Shown here piece by piece: positions 1 to 7,113 of a stretch of 17,131 bases of DNA; the first letter of the stretch is position 1, and every line of letters begins with the position of its first letter. This stretch comes from Syntrophobacterales bacterium (lineage in GTDB: Bacteria > Desulfobacterota > Desulfobaccia > Desulfobaccales > 0-14-0-80-60-11): NCBI GenBank assembly GCA_020052215.1, contig JAGVPN010000270.1, positions 1 through 17,131 of the forward strand. The letters run 5' to 3'. A program made the translations under genes and the position numbers. The notes under the pieces were generated by a model. It searched no databases. It had not been told where the DNA came from and saw only the letters and a program-made list of their open reading frames with translations.

Positions 1-181
1 AGCCGAAGATTTTTCCATGAGACGATAATATCCCCCTTCTTTGCAGTCAGGGTGATACCGTATGGGCAACGTGAAAGGCTCGACAGCCCGCAGGTCAAAA
101 ACGCCTCGGCCCGTCCACCGTGATAATCCCATCGGGAACGCTCTGTATGATAAAATGCGGCCAATCGGAGAGTGCATCCAT
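1..181 (-). pseudogene. Gutted PAS histidine kinase remnant
   Basis: Read on the minus strand from the ATG at 181, the frame gives MDALS and then DWPHFIIQSVPDGIITVDG, close to DWPHFIIHSMADGVITVDG in the kinase at 11182-12435. It stops at a TGA at 95-97. About 20 bases later another frame reads PFTLPIRYHPD, matching the extreme C-terminus of that kinase (TLPKRYRPD). The start of the PAS domain and the last residues of the ATPase domain are therefore present, and about 320 residues between them are missing. Sequence past the kinase stop (1-45) also resembles 11138-11185, so a paralogous copy including its 3' flank was duplicated and then internally deleted. The similarity may continue left of the window. 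It cannot be functional as a kinase. Confidence 0.75.
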
Positions 182-234
182 GGGGGTCTTGAGTCCCGCC
201 TCCCAGGAGAGATGGGCGGCGGGATGGCTCAAAT

Positions 235-546
235 TTATGGCTGAGAGTTCTCCAGTGCCGCCAGGCGCTGATGGATGGTTTCCAGTTCCATTTTGAGGGC
301 CGCAACTTCATTTGGCGAGCCCCCGGAAGCCGATGAACCGGCGGGCCCGAAAGGGCCCAATTCCTGGGGGCCATATCTCCATTGGGATCCGGTCCTTCCC
401 CGATCGGTATCCCAACTCCCCCGGCCAAAGGCGCCGCGGCCCAACATGCGGCCTCCACCTCGGTGCAACCCGGCGCCGCATAGACCGCGGCCCCAACCTG
501 TGCCCGACCCCATTCCCCTTGGTCCTGTAGCATCAAATCCTGGCAT
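235..546 (-). CDS. DUF5320-type Gly/Arg-rich small protein
   Basis: A 103-residue protein beginning MPGFDATGPRGMGSGTGWGR, the typical opening of DUF5320 proteins. Residues about 1-60 are rich in Gly, Arg and Trp. After a proline-rich linker, the last 25 residues form a probable short coiled coil (VAALKMELETIHQRLAALEN). The function of the family is unknown; as far as I recall, members often sit beside NifX-like and Mrp-like ATPase genes in anaerobes, which fits this context. The start was set at 546 because GGAGG (555-559) lies 8 bases upstream; an ATG at 552 is only 2 bases from it. It is the last gene of the NifX-rich minus-strand group and ends against the kinase remnant. Confidence 0.8.
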   Translation of the reverse strand: MPGFDATGPRGMGSGTGWGRGLCGAGLHRGGGRMLGRGAFGRGSWDTDRGRTGSQWRYGPQELGPFGPAGSSASGGSPNEVAALKMELETIHQRLAALENSQP

Positions 547-811
547 GTTCATTACCTCCTTGATCTGAAACTCGGGCGGTACCCCACCCCCAACGGTATC
601 CAAATTTTCTTGAAGTTACGATACCGGCTTCACATCCTGACGGCCTTTTGCGGTCCAGTCATAAGACGGTTTCGTCACACCGAAATTCACGCCGGGCGCT
701 CACGGAATCCATAACTTGACGCAAATTTCTTTTGATGGCGTTGAGTTCGAACCACCGCCAACCTAAGATTGTCAACTTGGCAGAGAAGATGCAAAAAAAT
801 GTTATTGAATT

Positions 812-916
812 TTATGGAGAAATTCGGCCCCCCATGGAAAAACTCAATAATAACAAGACCGTTCCCATGAGGGTCAGGCCCACCATTAATCCGATGTAGA
901 AAGAAGACCGTTGCAT
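812..916 (-). CDS. Small single-pass membrane protein (34 aa)
   Basis: A 34-residue ORF starting MQRSSFYIGLMVG and ending GGRISP, with a continuous hydrophobic stretch (about residues 7-29) long enough to span the membrane once. A good ribosome binding site, GGAGG, lies 9 bases upstream of the ATG. It sits between the NifX-like gene at 1008-1367 and the DUF5320 gene, on the same strand, 91 bases after the NifX stop. I do not recognise a family. The polar N-terminus (QRSS) followed by the helix suggests a membrane-anchored small protein, perhaps an accessory of the neighbouring system. Confidence rests on the ribosome binding site, the clean transmembrane profile and co-orientation. Confidence 0.5.
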   Translation of the reverse strand: MQRSSFYIGLMVGLTLMGTVLLLLSFSMGGRISP

Positions 917-1007
917 GGTTTCTGTCCTCCTTAACTTCCCCTTTGGGGATAAATCCGAAATTGACTGCTTTGAAGAGAAGGTGTTGAACCGCGCCCTCCC
1001 GAATTTT

Positions 1008-1367
1008 TCACCAATGACCGGTTACGTTGGGGCCCCGGGCCGGAGTCAGTTTTCCGTCACGGAATTCCTGCACCGCCTCCCGCACCGAACCCGCCACCCC
1101 CAGGAATACGGAAATACCAGCGGCCAACAAGGTATGGTAGGCTTTCGGGCCACAGTTGCCAGTCAGCAGGGCCGCCGGATTATGGCGGGCTATCAGGGCG
1201 GCGGCCTGGATGCCTGCCCCCTGCGCCGCCTGAACGTTTTGTCCATTGGACAGCACTTCGTATTCCATGGATTCCGGATTCACCAAGAGAAAGTTAGATG
1301 ACCGCCCGAAACGAGGGTCTACCTGGGCCTCCAGATTGGGCCCTTTAGCGCTTATTACAATCTTCAT
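1008..1367 (-). CDS. NifX/NifB-C-like dinitrogenase iron-molybdenum cofactor family protein
   Basis: A 119-residue single-domain protein of the NifX/NafY superfamily (dinitrogenase iron-molybdenum cofactor fold). Family marks are MKIVISAKGPNLEAQVDPRFGR at the N-terminus, the central LLTGNCGPKAYHTL segment and the C-terminal GPNVTGHW. Members bind or carry metal-sulfur clusters; in Desulfovibrio the relative ORP holds a mixed Mo-Cu sulfide cluster. Whether this one binds Mo, Cu or Fe cannot be told from sequence. Two adjacent ATGs follow GAGGAG; the second (1367) has better spacing and matches the usual family start MKI. It is not a nitrogenase gene: no nif structural genes are nearby. The membrane peptide at 812 lies downstream. 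Confidence 0.88.
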   Translation of the reverse strand: MKIVISAKGPNLEAQVDPRFGRSSNFLLVNPESMEYEVLSNGQNVQAAQGAGIQAAALIARHNPAALLTGNCGPKAYHTLLAAGISVFLGVAGSVREAVQEFRDGKLTPARGPNVTGHW

Positions 1368-1421
1368 CATTTCTCCTCGTTACTGGTTTTTTCAAGGCGG
1401 AAAATCACGCCACTCGGGGGG

Positions 1422-1507
1422 GGGAGCGTAGCGCCGGGAAGCAAAGCCTATGCAGCCGGATGCCTTCCATCTCCACCCTTGCTTCCCATTACCCCGCTGG
1501 CGCTCCC
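1422..1507. repeat. Imperfect long hairpin between two NifX-like genes
   Basis: The left arm (1422-1444, GGGAGCG then AGCG then GGGAAGCAA) pairs with the right arm (1479-1507), with two small asymmetric interruptions, around a loop of about 34 bases. It lies in the 156-base gap between the NifX-like genes at 1524 and 1008. There is no T-tract on the minus strand, so it is not a clear intrinsic terminator. It may be an attenuator or processing structure setting relative expression, or a relic of a small palindromic repeat. No second copy was seen in this window. Confidence 0.5.
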
Positions 1508-1523
1508 TTCTTTCCGGTCAACG

Positions 1524-1895
1524 TTAATGCCCCCCGAATACCGGCACATTGGAACCCGAGGCCTCCTCCAATTCGCCCAGGCGTAACCTGTTCAACGCCT
1601 GGCGCACCGTGCCATGGCCGTTAAGGAAGACCTTAACTCCCGCTCCCTTCAACTCTTCAAAGGCCTTAGACCCGCAGTTTCCCGTCACCACGGTTTGCAC
1701 CACCCGACTTTTGGTCAAGTTTTTGGCCGTAAGGATCCCCACGTCCTGCAGGGAAGAGAGGTTGGGAAGGTTGTCAACCGGTTCCCAATCCTCAGTGACG
1801 GGGTCCACCAGGATAAAAAATCGCGCCCGTCCGAAACGGGGATCGACGCCAGCGTCGATGTCCTTGCCATTGGCACTGATGGCTACGGTTTTCAT
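1524..1895 (-). CDS. NifX/NifB-C-like dinitrogenase iron-molybdenum cofactor family protein
   Basis: A 123-residue NifX-superfamily protein, starting MKTVAISANGKDIDAGVDPR and containing VVTGNCGSKAFEELKGAGV. It is a clear paralogue of the protein at 1008-1367: the same DPRFGR motif, the same TGNCG turn and a similar length. It is expected to bind a metal-sulfur cluster through the conserved loop regions. The ATG at 1895 is preceded by GGAGG with a spacing of about 4; an upstream in-frame extension to 1979 lacks family similarity and a ribosome site. It is co-oriented with the other NifX-like genes. I could not find a -24/-12 promoter directly upstream. Confidence 0.88.
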   Translation of the reverse strand: MKTVAISANGKDIDAGVDPRFGRARFFILVDPVTEDWEPVDNLPNLSSLQDVGILTAKNLTKSRVVQTVVTGNCGSKAFEELKGAGVKVFLNGHGTVRQALNRLRLGELEEASGSNVPVFGGH

Positions 1896-2346
1896 AAGCC
1901 CTCCTTTTGGGGAACTGCAAATTGAGAGGTCAATTGCCACCCACCCCACCAAAGGGTGATGTTGGAGCCGCCTGCTCAACCTGACCTGCCCTGCTATCGA
2001 GGAGAACCTCGCTCTACCGGAGCCCTAACGGCTTGCAGCCATCATCTTCGCTCGCATCGACCACCGGCAAATAGAGTCAAACCGAAAGCCTGGCCGGTCT
2101 GGTTAGGCAGGCCGCCGCTTTCTGTCTCTCTCACCATTCCTCCTTTCCGGGTGGTAAAATTACTTCGTAATTTCATGCCGTCATTAAGATCGCACAGCCA
2201 ATATTCCAAAGGTTGCAAGCCTGCTTTCCCCTGGCGGAAGGGAGAGGGGGAGGAGGATTTTTACCTAAAAAGGATAAGCCCCACCCCTGCCGCCGTAGGG
2301 GAAAGTTTTTAAGGATGGCTGAATCCATCCCCTTTGAGACAATGCA
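1896..2346. other. 450-base intergenic region, no convincing gene
   Basis: This stretch separates two NifX-like genes. It has a 5-bp hairpin CGAGG-AGAA-CCTCG (1998-2011) and a perfect 7-bp AT-rich hairpin AAATTAC-TTC-GTAATTT (2157-2173). A 31-codon minus-strand ORF (2042-2137) follows a strong AAAGGAGGA, but its ATG abuts the ribosome site and the peptide is not recognisable, so I do not call it. No -24/-12 promoter with correct spacing was found. Confidence 0.5.
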
Positions 2347-2867
2347 TTAATGGTCGCACACATTAGCCCCGCTCATCAGGTTGCCAGCGAGATAGCTTTT
2401 CATCAGACCCTCCGGATCCAGGTTGGGGACCCCAGTGATCACCCGGATGCCCCGTTCGGCAAACAGGCTAAGCGCCCTCTGGCCCATGCCGCCGGCGAAG
2501 ATGAGATTCACTCCCAGGTCCCCCAGCCAGCAGGGCAGGACTCCCGGTTCGTGAGGCGGCGGGGTATGGAGTTCTTCTCCGTCGATTACTCCCTCCTTTA
2601 CCCGGATCACGACAAACTGTTGGCAATGGCCGAAGTGATTGCACAACCTTCCCTCAGCCAGTGGTATAGCTACTTTAAAAATATTAGGTTCCGGCACGGT
2701 TTCCTCCGATAATAGGATTTGTGCAGATTTTTCTACCAGGCTCACTTGGGGCTGGCTCAGGCGCTGCTCTCCCTCGTCCACGAGATCCATAAGGGCCTGG
2801 ATGAATGGGCTGTGGTCCGGCGTTTCCTTGCCGCCATGCTCATCGTGGTTGCGTGACCATTGCCCAT
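2347..2867 (-). CDS. NifX-like protein with N-terminal extension; start region probably frameshifted
   Basis: The C-terminal 110 residues are a NifX-superfamily domain: FKVAIPLAEGRLCNHFGHC, a central glycine-rich FAGGMGQRAL and the terminal GANVCDH, typical of the ORP/Mrp-associated subgroup. About 65 residues precede it, with a His-rich start (HDEHGG) and an acidic helix. The long frame is open to 2898 with only a TTG start, which lies at the predicted transcription start. The real translation signals are AAGGAG (2876-2881) and an ATG at 2867 eight bases later, but that ATG is one base out of frame. A one-base indel in the first 15 or so codons is the simplest reading; otherwise the TTG is used. 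It is the first gene after the sigma-54 activator and has its own -24/-12 promoter. Confidence 0.75.
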
Positions 2868-2908
2868 AGATAAAACTCCTTGGTTCCCGATAGCTCAATA
2901 GTCATGTA

Positions 2909-2924
2909 ATCAATTAGCGTGCCA
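2909..2924 (-). promoter_or_regulatory. Sigma-54 (-24/-12) promoter for the NifX-like gene
   Basis: The minus-strand sequence TGGCACGCTAATTGAT matches the consensus TGGCACG-N4-TTGC-W at all fixed positions except the last C (A here). The predicted start falls near 2898, giving a leader of about 30 bases before the ATG at 2867. The sigma-54 activator gene ends about 170 bases upstream. Confidence 0.7.
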
Positions 2925-2995
2925 GGAGAGCTAAACCGTCCCCCAGGGGCTTGTAGCGGTCATGATACGTTGATCAGCAGGAGGTCGCGCTTGCT

Positions 2996-3051
2996 AATGG
3001 GAACAAATTGAACCTAAGTTTGTCTCCTTAAGGCATCAAATTGTTCCCATT
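2996..3051. repeat. 16-bp inverted repeat, 15/16 match
   Basis: Arms AATGGGAACAAATTGA (2996-3011) and TCAAATTGTTCCCATT (3036-3051) are inverted with one mismatch and separated by 24 bases. The repeat lies 72-142 bases upstream of the -24 element of the 2909-2924 promoter, the usual place for an activator-binding upstream sequence. It also lies 40 bases beyond the stop of the activator gene. It could be an enhancer site, a termination/processing hairpin or an insertion-sequence end; the sequence does not decide. Confidence 0.6.
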
Positions 3052-3090
3052 GGGGTTCAGTGAGGGGACAGAGGAAATTTTGCGGGGGGA

Positions 3091-4533
3091 TCAGCGGATT
3101 TTTTTACTGTCTACTGGCGGCGACAGGCCGAAGCGTTTGATTTTTCGGCGCAGGGTGTTTTTATCGATACCCAGTTCCCGGGCCGTGGCCATACGCCGCC
3201 AGCCGTGGCGCTCCAGGGCCTCTCGTAAGCAGCGCTTTTCCTGCTCCTTCAGGCTCAGGGCCTCGGGGAGGGCCATGGCCTGGTTAATGCGGCGCAGGTG
3301 CTCGGGCAGATGTTCGGACTGGATCAGGCCCTGGGGGCAGAGGATAAAGGCGTGTTCGATGGCGTTTTCCAGCTCCCGGATATTGCCGGGCCAGTCGTGC
3401 CGCATGAAGATGGCCAGGGTGTCGTATTTCAGACCCAGGATTTTTTTATCCTGCAGCTTGTTAAAGCGCTCAATAAAATACTCGGTCAGCAGTGGGATGT
3501 CCTCCTTACGCTCGGCCAAGCGGGGCAAAGTGAGCTTCACCACGTTGATGCGGTAATAGAGGTCCGCGCGGAAGGCACCCTCTTCCACCAGTTGGGCCAG
3601 GTCCTTGTGGGTGGCGGCGATGATGCGCACATCGGTCTTGACGCTCCTGGAAGACCCCAGGGGCAGGTAAGCGCGCTCTTCCAAGACCCGGAGCAGGCGT
3701 ACCTGGAGCGCCGGGGAAACATCGCCGAACTCGTCCAGGAACAGGCTGCCGCGTTCGGCCATGGCAAAGCGGCCCCGGCGATCCCGTTTGGCGTCCGTAA
3801 AGGCGCCGGCGGTATGGCCGAAGAGCTCAGATTCCAGCAAAGTATCAGGTAGCGCCCCGCAATTAACCGCCACGAAAGGGCCGCGGGCCCGGCGGCTCAG
3901 GTTGTGCAAGGCCCGGGCCACCAGTTCCTTGCCGGTGCCGGACTCCCCCTGGATCAGCACGGTGCTGTTGCTGCGGGCGATATCCGGCAGTAAAGTGAAA
4001 ATTTTTTGCATCAAAGGTGACTTGGAAATGATGTCGCCCAGCCGGTACTGCCGGTTAATTTCCCGACGCAGGTCCTCCACCAGACTCAGGTCCCGAAAGG
4101 TCTCCACCCCGCCGATGATTCTCCCCTGCTCGTCTTTGAGGAGCGCGGTGCTGACAGTGATGGGAATTTCTTTACCGCCGGTTTGAAGGATGGCGATGGG
4201 CTGGCAGACCACCTGTTTGCCGGTTTCCAGGGTATGCTTCAAAACGCAGGCGGTTTCGCAGACATTGGCCCGGAAGACCTCGCAGCAAGGGCGGCCCAGG
4301 GCCTCGGCGGCAGGGATGCCGGTGATCTCCTCGGCGGCCCGGTTAAAGAAGGTGATGCGCCAGTTGAGGTCAACGGTGAAGACCCCGTCAACAATGCTGT
4401 CCAGGATAGTCGCGGTCTGGGGCGGCAGGATAGATGGCGCCGCGGCGTGACTCAGGGCCGGGCGGCCCTGGCAGTCGCTTTTGACGGCTCCGGCGGATTC
4501 AGCTGGTGGATTTCCTGGCGTAGTTTTTTCCAA
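3091..4533 (-). CDS. PAS-containing sigma-54-dependent transcriptional activator
   Basis: About 480 residues. A PAS domain (about 43-150) carries Cys83, Cys84, Cys92 and Cys96. The AAA+ sigma-54 activation domain (about 165-395) has Walker A GESGTGKE (196-203), a loop reading GAFTDA (243-248) instead of the canonical GAFTGA, and Walker B SLFLDEFGD (263-271). A C-terminal Fis-type helix-turn-helix follows (about 440-470). There is no phosphoreceiver domain, so the PAS domain is the likely sensor, perhaps of redox state or a metal. The frame begins at a TTG and overlaps the upstream ATPase gene by 82 bases, so the true start is uncertain. Its likely targets are the -24/-12 promoters at 2909 and 6986, by analogy with the sigma-54 regulator encoded in the Desulfovibrio ORP cluster. 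Confidence 0.9.
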   Translation of the reverse strand: MEKTTPGNPPAESAGAVKSDCQGRPALSHAAAPSILPPQTATILDSIVDGVFTVDLNWRITFFNRAAEEITGIPAAEALGRPCCEVFRANVCETACVLKHTLETGKQVVCQPIAILQTGGKEIPITVSTALLKDEQGRIIGGVETFRDLSLVEDLRREINRQYRLGDIISKSPLMQKIFTLLPDIARSNSTVLIQGESGTGKELVARALHNLSRRARGPFVAVNCGALPDTLLESELFGHTAGAFTDAKRDRRGRFAMAERGSLFLDEFGDVSPALQVRLLRVLEERAYLPLGSSRSVKTDVRIIAATHKDLAQLVEEGAFRADLYYRINVVKLTLPRLAERKEDIPLLTEYFIERFNKLQDKKILGLKYDTLAIFMRHDWPGNIRELENAIEHAFILCPQGLIQSEHLPEHLRRINQAMALPEALSLKEQEKRCLREALERHGWRRMATARELGIDKNTLRRKIKRFGLSPPVDSKKIR

Positions 4534-5366
4534 AGTCCGGCAACCACCTGTTTTATCTGATTATTACTATCATACTCCAAGATGGTCTTGCCTTCAACCT
4601 GAGCCTGAATAAAATCGCGCGTATAGGGCAGGTATCCCATAAAGTGATAGCCCTTGACGTCGCAAAACTTGCGAATAGCCCGGGCCATGGGCCAGTGGAG
4701 ATCGGCTTTGTTCACTAATATAAAGCTGGGCAGGCGAAAATGGTCCACCAAAGCCGCGATCCGCTCCAGATCATGCTGCCCGGAGATGCTGGGCTCGGTA
4801 ATCATGAGGACCGCCGAGGCGTCCCCCAGGGAAGCGATCACCGGGCAGCCGATGCCCGGGGGGCCGTCGGTAATGATCCAGTCCAGGCCCCGGGCCTCGG
4901 CTAACTGCCGCGCCTCCTGGCGAATTAAGGCCACCAGCTTGCCGGAATTTTCCGCCGCCACCCCCAGGCGGGCATGCACCAGCGGCCCGAACCGCGTCTC
5001 GGATGAGAACCATTGTCCACAGAGATTTTCCGGGAAATCTATGGCCTTCGCCGGGCAGAGCGTCCAGCAGACCCCGCAACCCTCGCAGAGGAGAGGATTT
5101 ATCTGAAAGTCGGCGCTGATTGCCTGAAAACGGCACCAGTCGAGGCACTCCCCGCACCTCAGACAGCTATCCTCTCTGATGACGGCCCGATGACCGGCAT
5201 AAAAATCATGTCGCTCTAAAATGTCGGGATCCAGCAACAAGTGCAGGTCAGCGGCATCCACATCGGCGTCACAGAGCACCTGTTGCCGTCCCAACGCCGC
5301 CAATGCGCCCACCAGGCTGGTCTTGCCGGTGCCGCCTTTGCCGCTCAATACCACCAACTCATGCAT
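4452..5366 (-). CDS. Ferredoxin-containing MinD/Mrp-family ATPase
   Basis: A 304-residue P-loop ATPase of the MinD/Mrp family. It has a deviant Walker A SGKGGTGKTS (8-17) and the motif DGPPGIGCPV in the second half. A two-[4Fe-4S] ferredoxin insert carries Cys68/71/74/78 and Cys94/97/100/104. Family members load or transfer iron-sulfur clusters or act in positioning. The paired ATPases in Desulfovibrio vulgaris (DVU2103/DVU2104) belong to the ORP complex, and I infer the same role here. The ATG at 5366 follows AAGGA with a 7-base gap. The gene lies 30 bases after its paralogue, and its 3' end overlaps the start of the sigma-54 activator frame. Confidence 0.9.
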   Translation of the reverse strand: MHELVVLSGKGGTGKTSLVGALAALGRQQVLCDADVDAADLHLLLDPDILERHDFYAGHRAVIREDSCLRCGECLDWCRFQAISADFQINPLLCEGCGVCWTLCPAKAIDFPENLCGQWFSSETRFGPLVHARLGVAAENSGKLVALIRQEARQLAEARGLDWIITDGPPGIGCPVIASLGDASAVLMITEPSISGQHDLERIAALVDHFRLPSFILVNKADLHWPMARAIRKFCDVKGYHFMGYLPYTRDFIQAQVEGKTILEYDSNNQIKQVVAGLWKKLRQEIHQLNPPEPSKATARAARP

Positions 5367-5396
5367 GATTCGTCCTTGTAGCGACTGCAGGGGAAG

Positions 5397-6269
5397 TCAT
5401 CTGCTCCCTGCCGCCGCCTTTCTGAGCCTGCCACCCTCAAGTTCGGCTTGAATCCGTTCAAACAGCGACAGCATCAGGCCCCGCCACTCCGGCATCTTCT
5501 CCACCATCAGTTCGCCCCGGGCATAAGTCTCAGCTACCTCGCGGTCGAAGGGGATCTCCAGGAAAATCGGAATTTTTTCCCGGGCGGCGTAGTCATGCAC
5601 CCGGCGATCGCCCACATCGGCCCGGTTGATGACCAGACCAAGGGGCAGCTCCATTTCCCGCACCGCCGCCACGGCCAGTTCCAGGTCGTTTAAGCCAAAA
5701 GGCGTGGGCTCCGTCACCAGGAGCACCAGATCGCTCCCCCAGACGGCCGCCAGGACCGGGCAGGAAGTGCCGGGCGGGGCATCGATGATGGTCAGGACGC
5801 CGTTATCGGTTTCCGCCTTGACCCGGCGGATGAGAGGCGGGGCCAAGGCCTCCCCCACCCGCAGCCGTCCATGGACGAACCTTATAGGTCCCCGGGCGCC
5901 GGTTTCGATGACGCCGATGAGCCGGTTTTTCGAGATCATGGCTTTCTCGGTACAGACCAGGAAGCAACCGCCGCAGCTGTGGCAGAGCTCCGGGAACGTC
6001 AGAGCCGCATTGGGCAAAATGGCAATCGCATTGAACTGGCAGATTTCCCGGCACTTGCCGCAATAGGTGCACCTGGCCGGATCGATTTCCGGCACCTCAA
6101 GATGAACATCCAGGCTGCGATACATGACGGGATTGAGAAAGAGATGGGCGTTGGGCTCTTCCACGTCGCAATCCAGAAGTTGCACCGGTTCCCCCAGGGC
6201 CACCGCCAGGTTGGTGGCGATGGTGGTCTTGCCGGTGCCTCCCTTGCCGCTGGCGATGCTGATGATCAT
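5397..6269 (-). CDS. Ferredoxin-containing MinD/Mrp-family ATPase (paralogue)
   Basis: A 290-residue paralogue of the protein at 4452-5366. Deviant Walker A SGKGGTGKTT (8-17), DAPPGTSCPV later, and a double ferredoxin insert with Cys67/70/73/77 and Cys96/99/102/106. All eight cluster ligands are present, although the first motif lacks the usual proline after the fourth cysteine (CREICQ). It probably forms a heteromer with its neighbour, as such pairs are conserved side by side. GGAG lies 9 bases before the ATG at 6269, and the gene starts 16 bases after the stop of the NifX/zinc-ribbon gene, so they are one transcript from the promoter at 6986. Confidence 0.9.
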   Translation of the reverse strand: MIISIASGKGGTGKTTIATNLAVALGEPVQLLDCDVEEPNAHLFLNPVMYRSLDVHLEVPEIDPARCTYCGKCREICQFNAIAILPNAALTFPELCHSCGGCFLVCTEKAMISKNRLIGVIETGARGPIRFVHGRLRVGEALAPPLIRRVKAETDNGVLTIIDAPPGTSCPVLAAVWGSDLVLLVTEPTPFGLNDLELAVAAVREMELPLGLVINRADVGDRRVHDYAAREKIPIFLEIPFDREVAETYARGELMVEKMPEWRGLMLSLFERIQAELEGGRLRKAAAGSR

Positions 6270-6285
6270 GGGGCAAATCTCCGGC

Positions 6286-6915
6286 TCATTCCCGCACCAT
6301 AGGTTTGCCGCACTGGGGACAGTTCACCTGGAAGCAGGGAATGCCGCGTTCATGAGGGGCCTTGGCCCCGCAGACTGGACAGAGGCATAAATCCGACGTC
6401 CCCGATCTTTTGCCGGGTCCTGATCCCCCGGTCCCCGCTCCCCGGCATCCGCCGCCTGAACCGCCCCCCTGTCCGCGACCTGCTCTTTTGCCGCTTTTTC
6501 CACCTGGCATGACTCCTTTACCTCCGGGATCTTCAGTGATTGAATGACAATTCTCTTTGCCTAAGTTTTGGCGATACCGCCTGGGCCCCCGGCATCCTGG
6601 CAGCCAGAATTCCGGCTGGTCCAGCCGATTTTGCCGGTATGCCATAAGCACTTCGTCAATGTCTCCCGCCACTCCCGGAATTACCTTGAATCCCAGATGG
6701 GTGGCGCGTTTCTGTAAGTCGGCGCTCAAGGCTCCGCAGATCAACGTGTTCACCCCCTTCGCCAGCAATACCTGCAAGCGTTCCAGGGGTCCTAATTCCG
6801 GGGCGCAAAACTCCTGGCCCATTTCCCCCTCTGGGGTCGAAGGGAAAATCAAAACCCGGGAGCACCAGTTCAAGACCGGCGCTACCCGTCCCCGCATGAC
6901 CGGTATGGCAATCAT
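6286..6915 (-). CDS. NifX-like protein with Gly-rich linker and C-terminal zinc ribbon
   Basis: 209 residues in three parts. Residues 1-110 are a NifX-like domain (MIAIPVMRGRVAPVLNWCSR; then TLICGALSADLQ and VIPGVAGDIDEVL). Residues about 115-170 are a low-complexity linker rich in Gly, Lys and Arg. Residues about 175-209 hold a CPVCG/CPQCG zinc-ribbon knuckle pair ending GKPMVRE. This is the fourth NifX-type protein of the window and the first gene of the ATPase/activator operon. The ribosome site before the ATG at 6915 is weak (GAGCCGAG). The zinc ribbon suggests docking to a partner or nucleic acid, which is inference. Confidence 0.82.
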   Translation of the reverse strand: MIAIPVMRGRVAPVLNWCSRVLIFPSTPEGEMGQEFCAPELGPLERLQVLLAKGVNTLICGALSADLQKRATHLGFKVIPGVAGDIDEVLMAYRQNRLDQPEFWLPGCRGPRRYRQNLGKENCHSITEDPGGKGVMPGGKSGKRAGRGQGGGSGGGCRGAGTGGSGPGKRSGTSDLCLCPVCGAKAPHERGIPCFQVNCPQCGKPMVRE

Positions 6916-6985
6916 CTCGGCTCGTTTACCCTGTGGTTGAAGGCCATAAATTGATCTCCGAAGTCAGCTATCCTAAATTCTTAAA

Positions 6986-7001
6986 AGCACAATATGTGCC
7001 A
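6986..7001 (-). promoter_or_regulatory. Sigma-54 (-24/-12) promoter of the ATPase/activator operon
   Basis: The minus-strand sequence TGGCACATATTGTGCT has GG and GC with exact -24/-12 spacing and TGGCAC fully conserved. It differs from consensus at the seventh base and at the first T of TTGC. Predicted start near 6975, 60 bases before the ATG at 6915. The motif also contains the dyad GCACA-ATA-TGTGC, so a repressor-type operator is an alternative. Confidence 0.6.
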
Positions 7002-7113
7002 GCCTTTTGTTGGCGTTGTTTCCGCATCTGCCGACTGCATACCGGGTTCAAAACGCACCCAGCCGTTCGGGTCGATGGTTGGCAGGATCATCGCACCGCT
7101 GCCGGCAGCTATC

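Noticed and set aside
742..760. GGTTCGAAC resembling a tRNA T-arm (minus strand)
   Set aside because: The flanking bases do not form the 5-bp stem and no acceptor or anticodon arms were found.
659..790. Minus-strand open stretch reading WFELNAIKRNLRQVMDSV, transposase-like in feel
   Set aside because: No start, no ribosome site and no motif I can name; too short to call.
2042..2137. 31-codon minus-strand ORF after AAAGGAGGA
   Set aside because: The ATG touches the ribosome site and the peptide has no recognisable feature.
3298..3852. Long plus-strand open frame antisense to the sigma-54 activator, and similar ones antisense to the ATPases and the peroxiredoxin
   Set aside because: They mirror well-supported genes in GC-rich DNA and show no domain or ribosome site.
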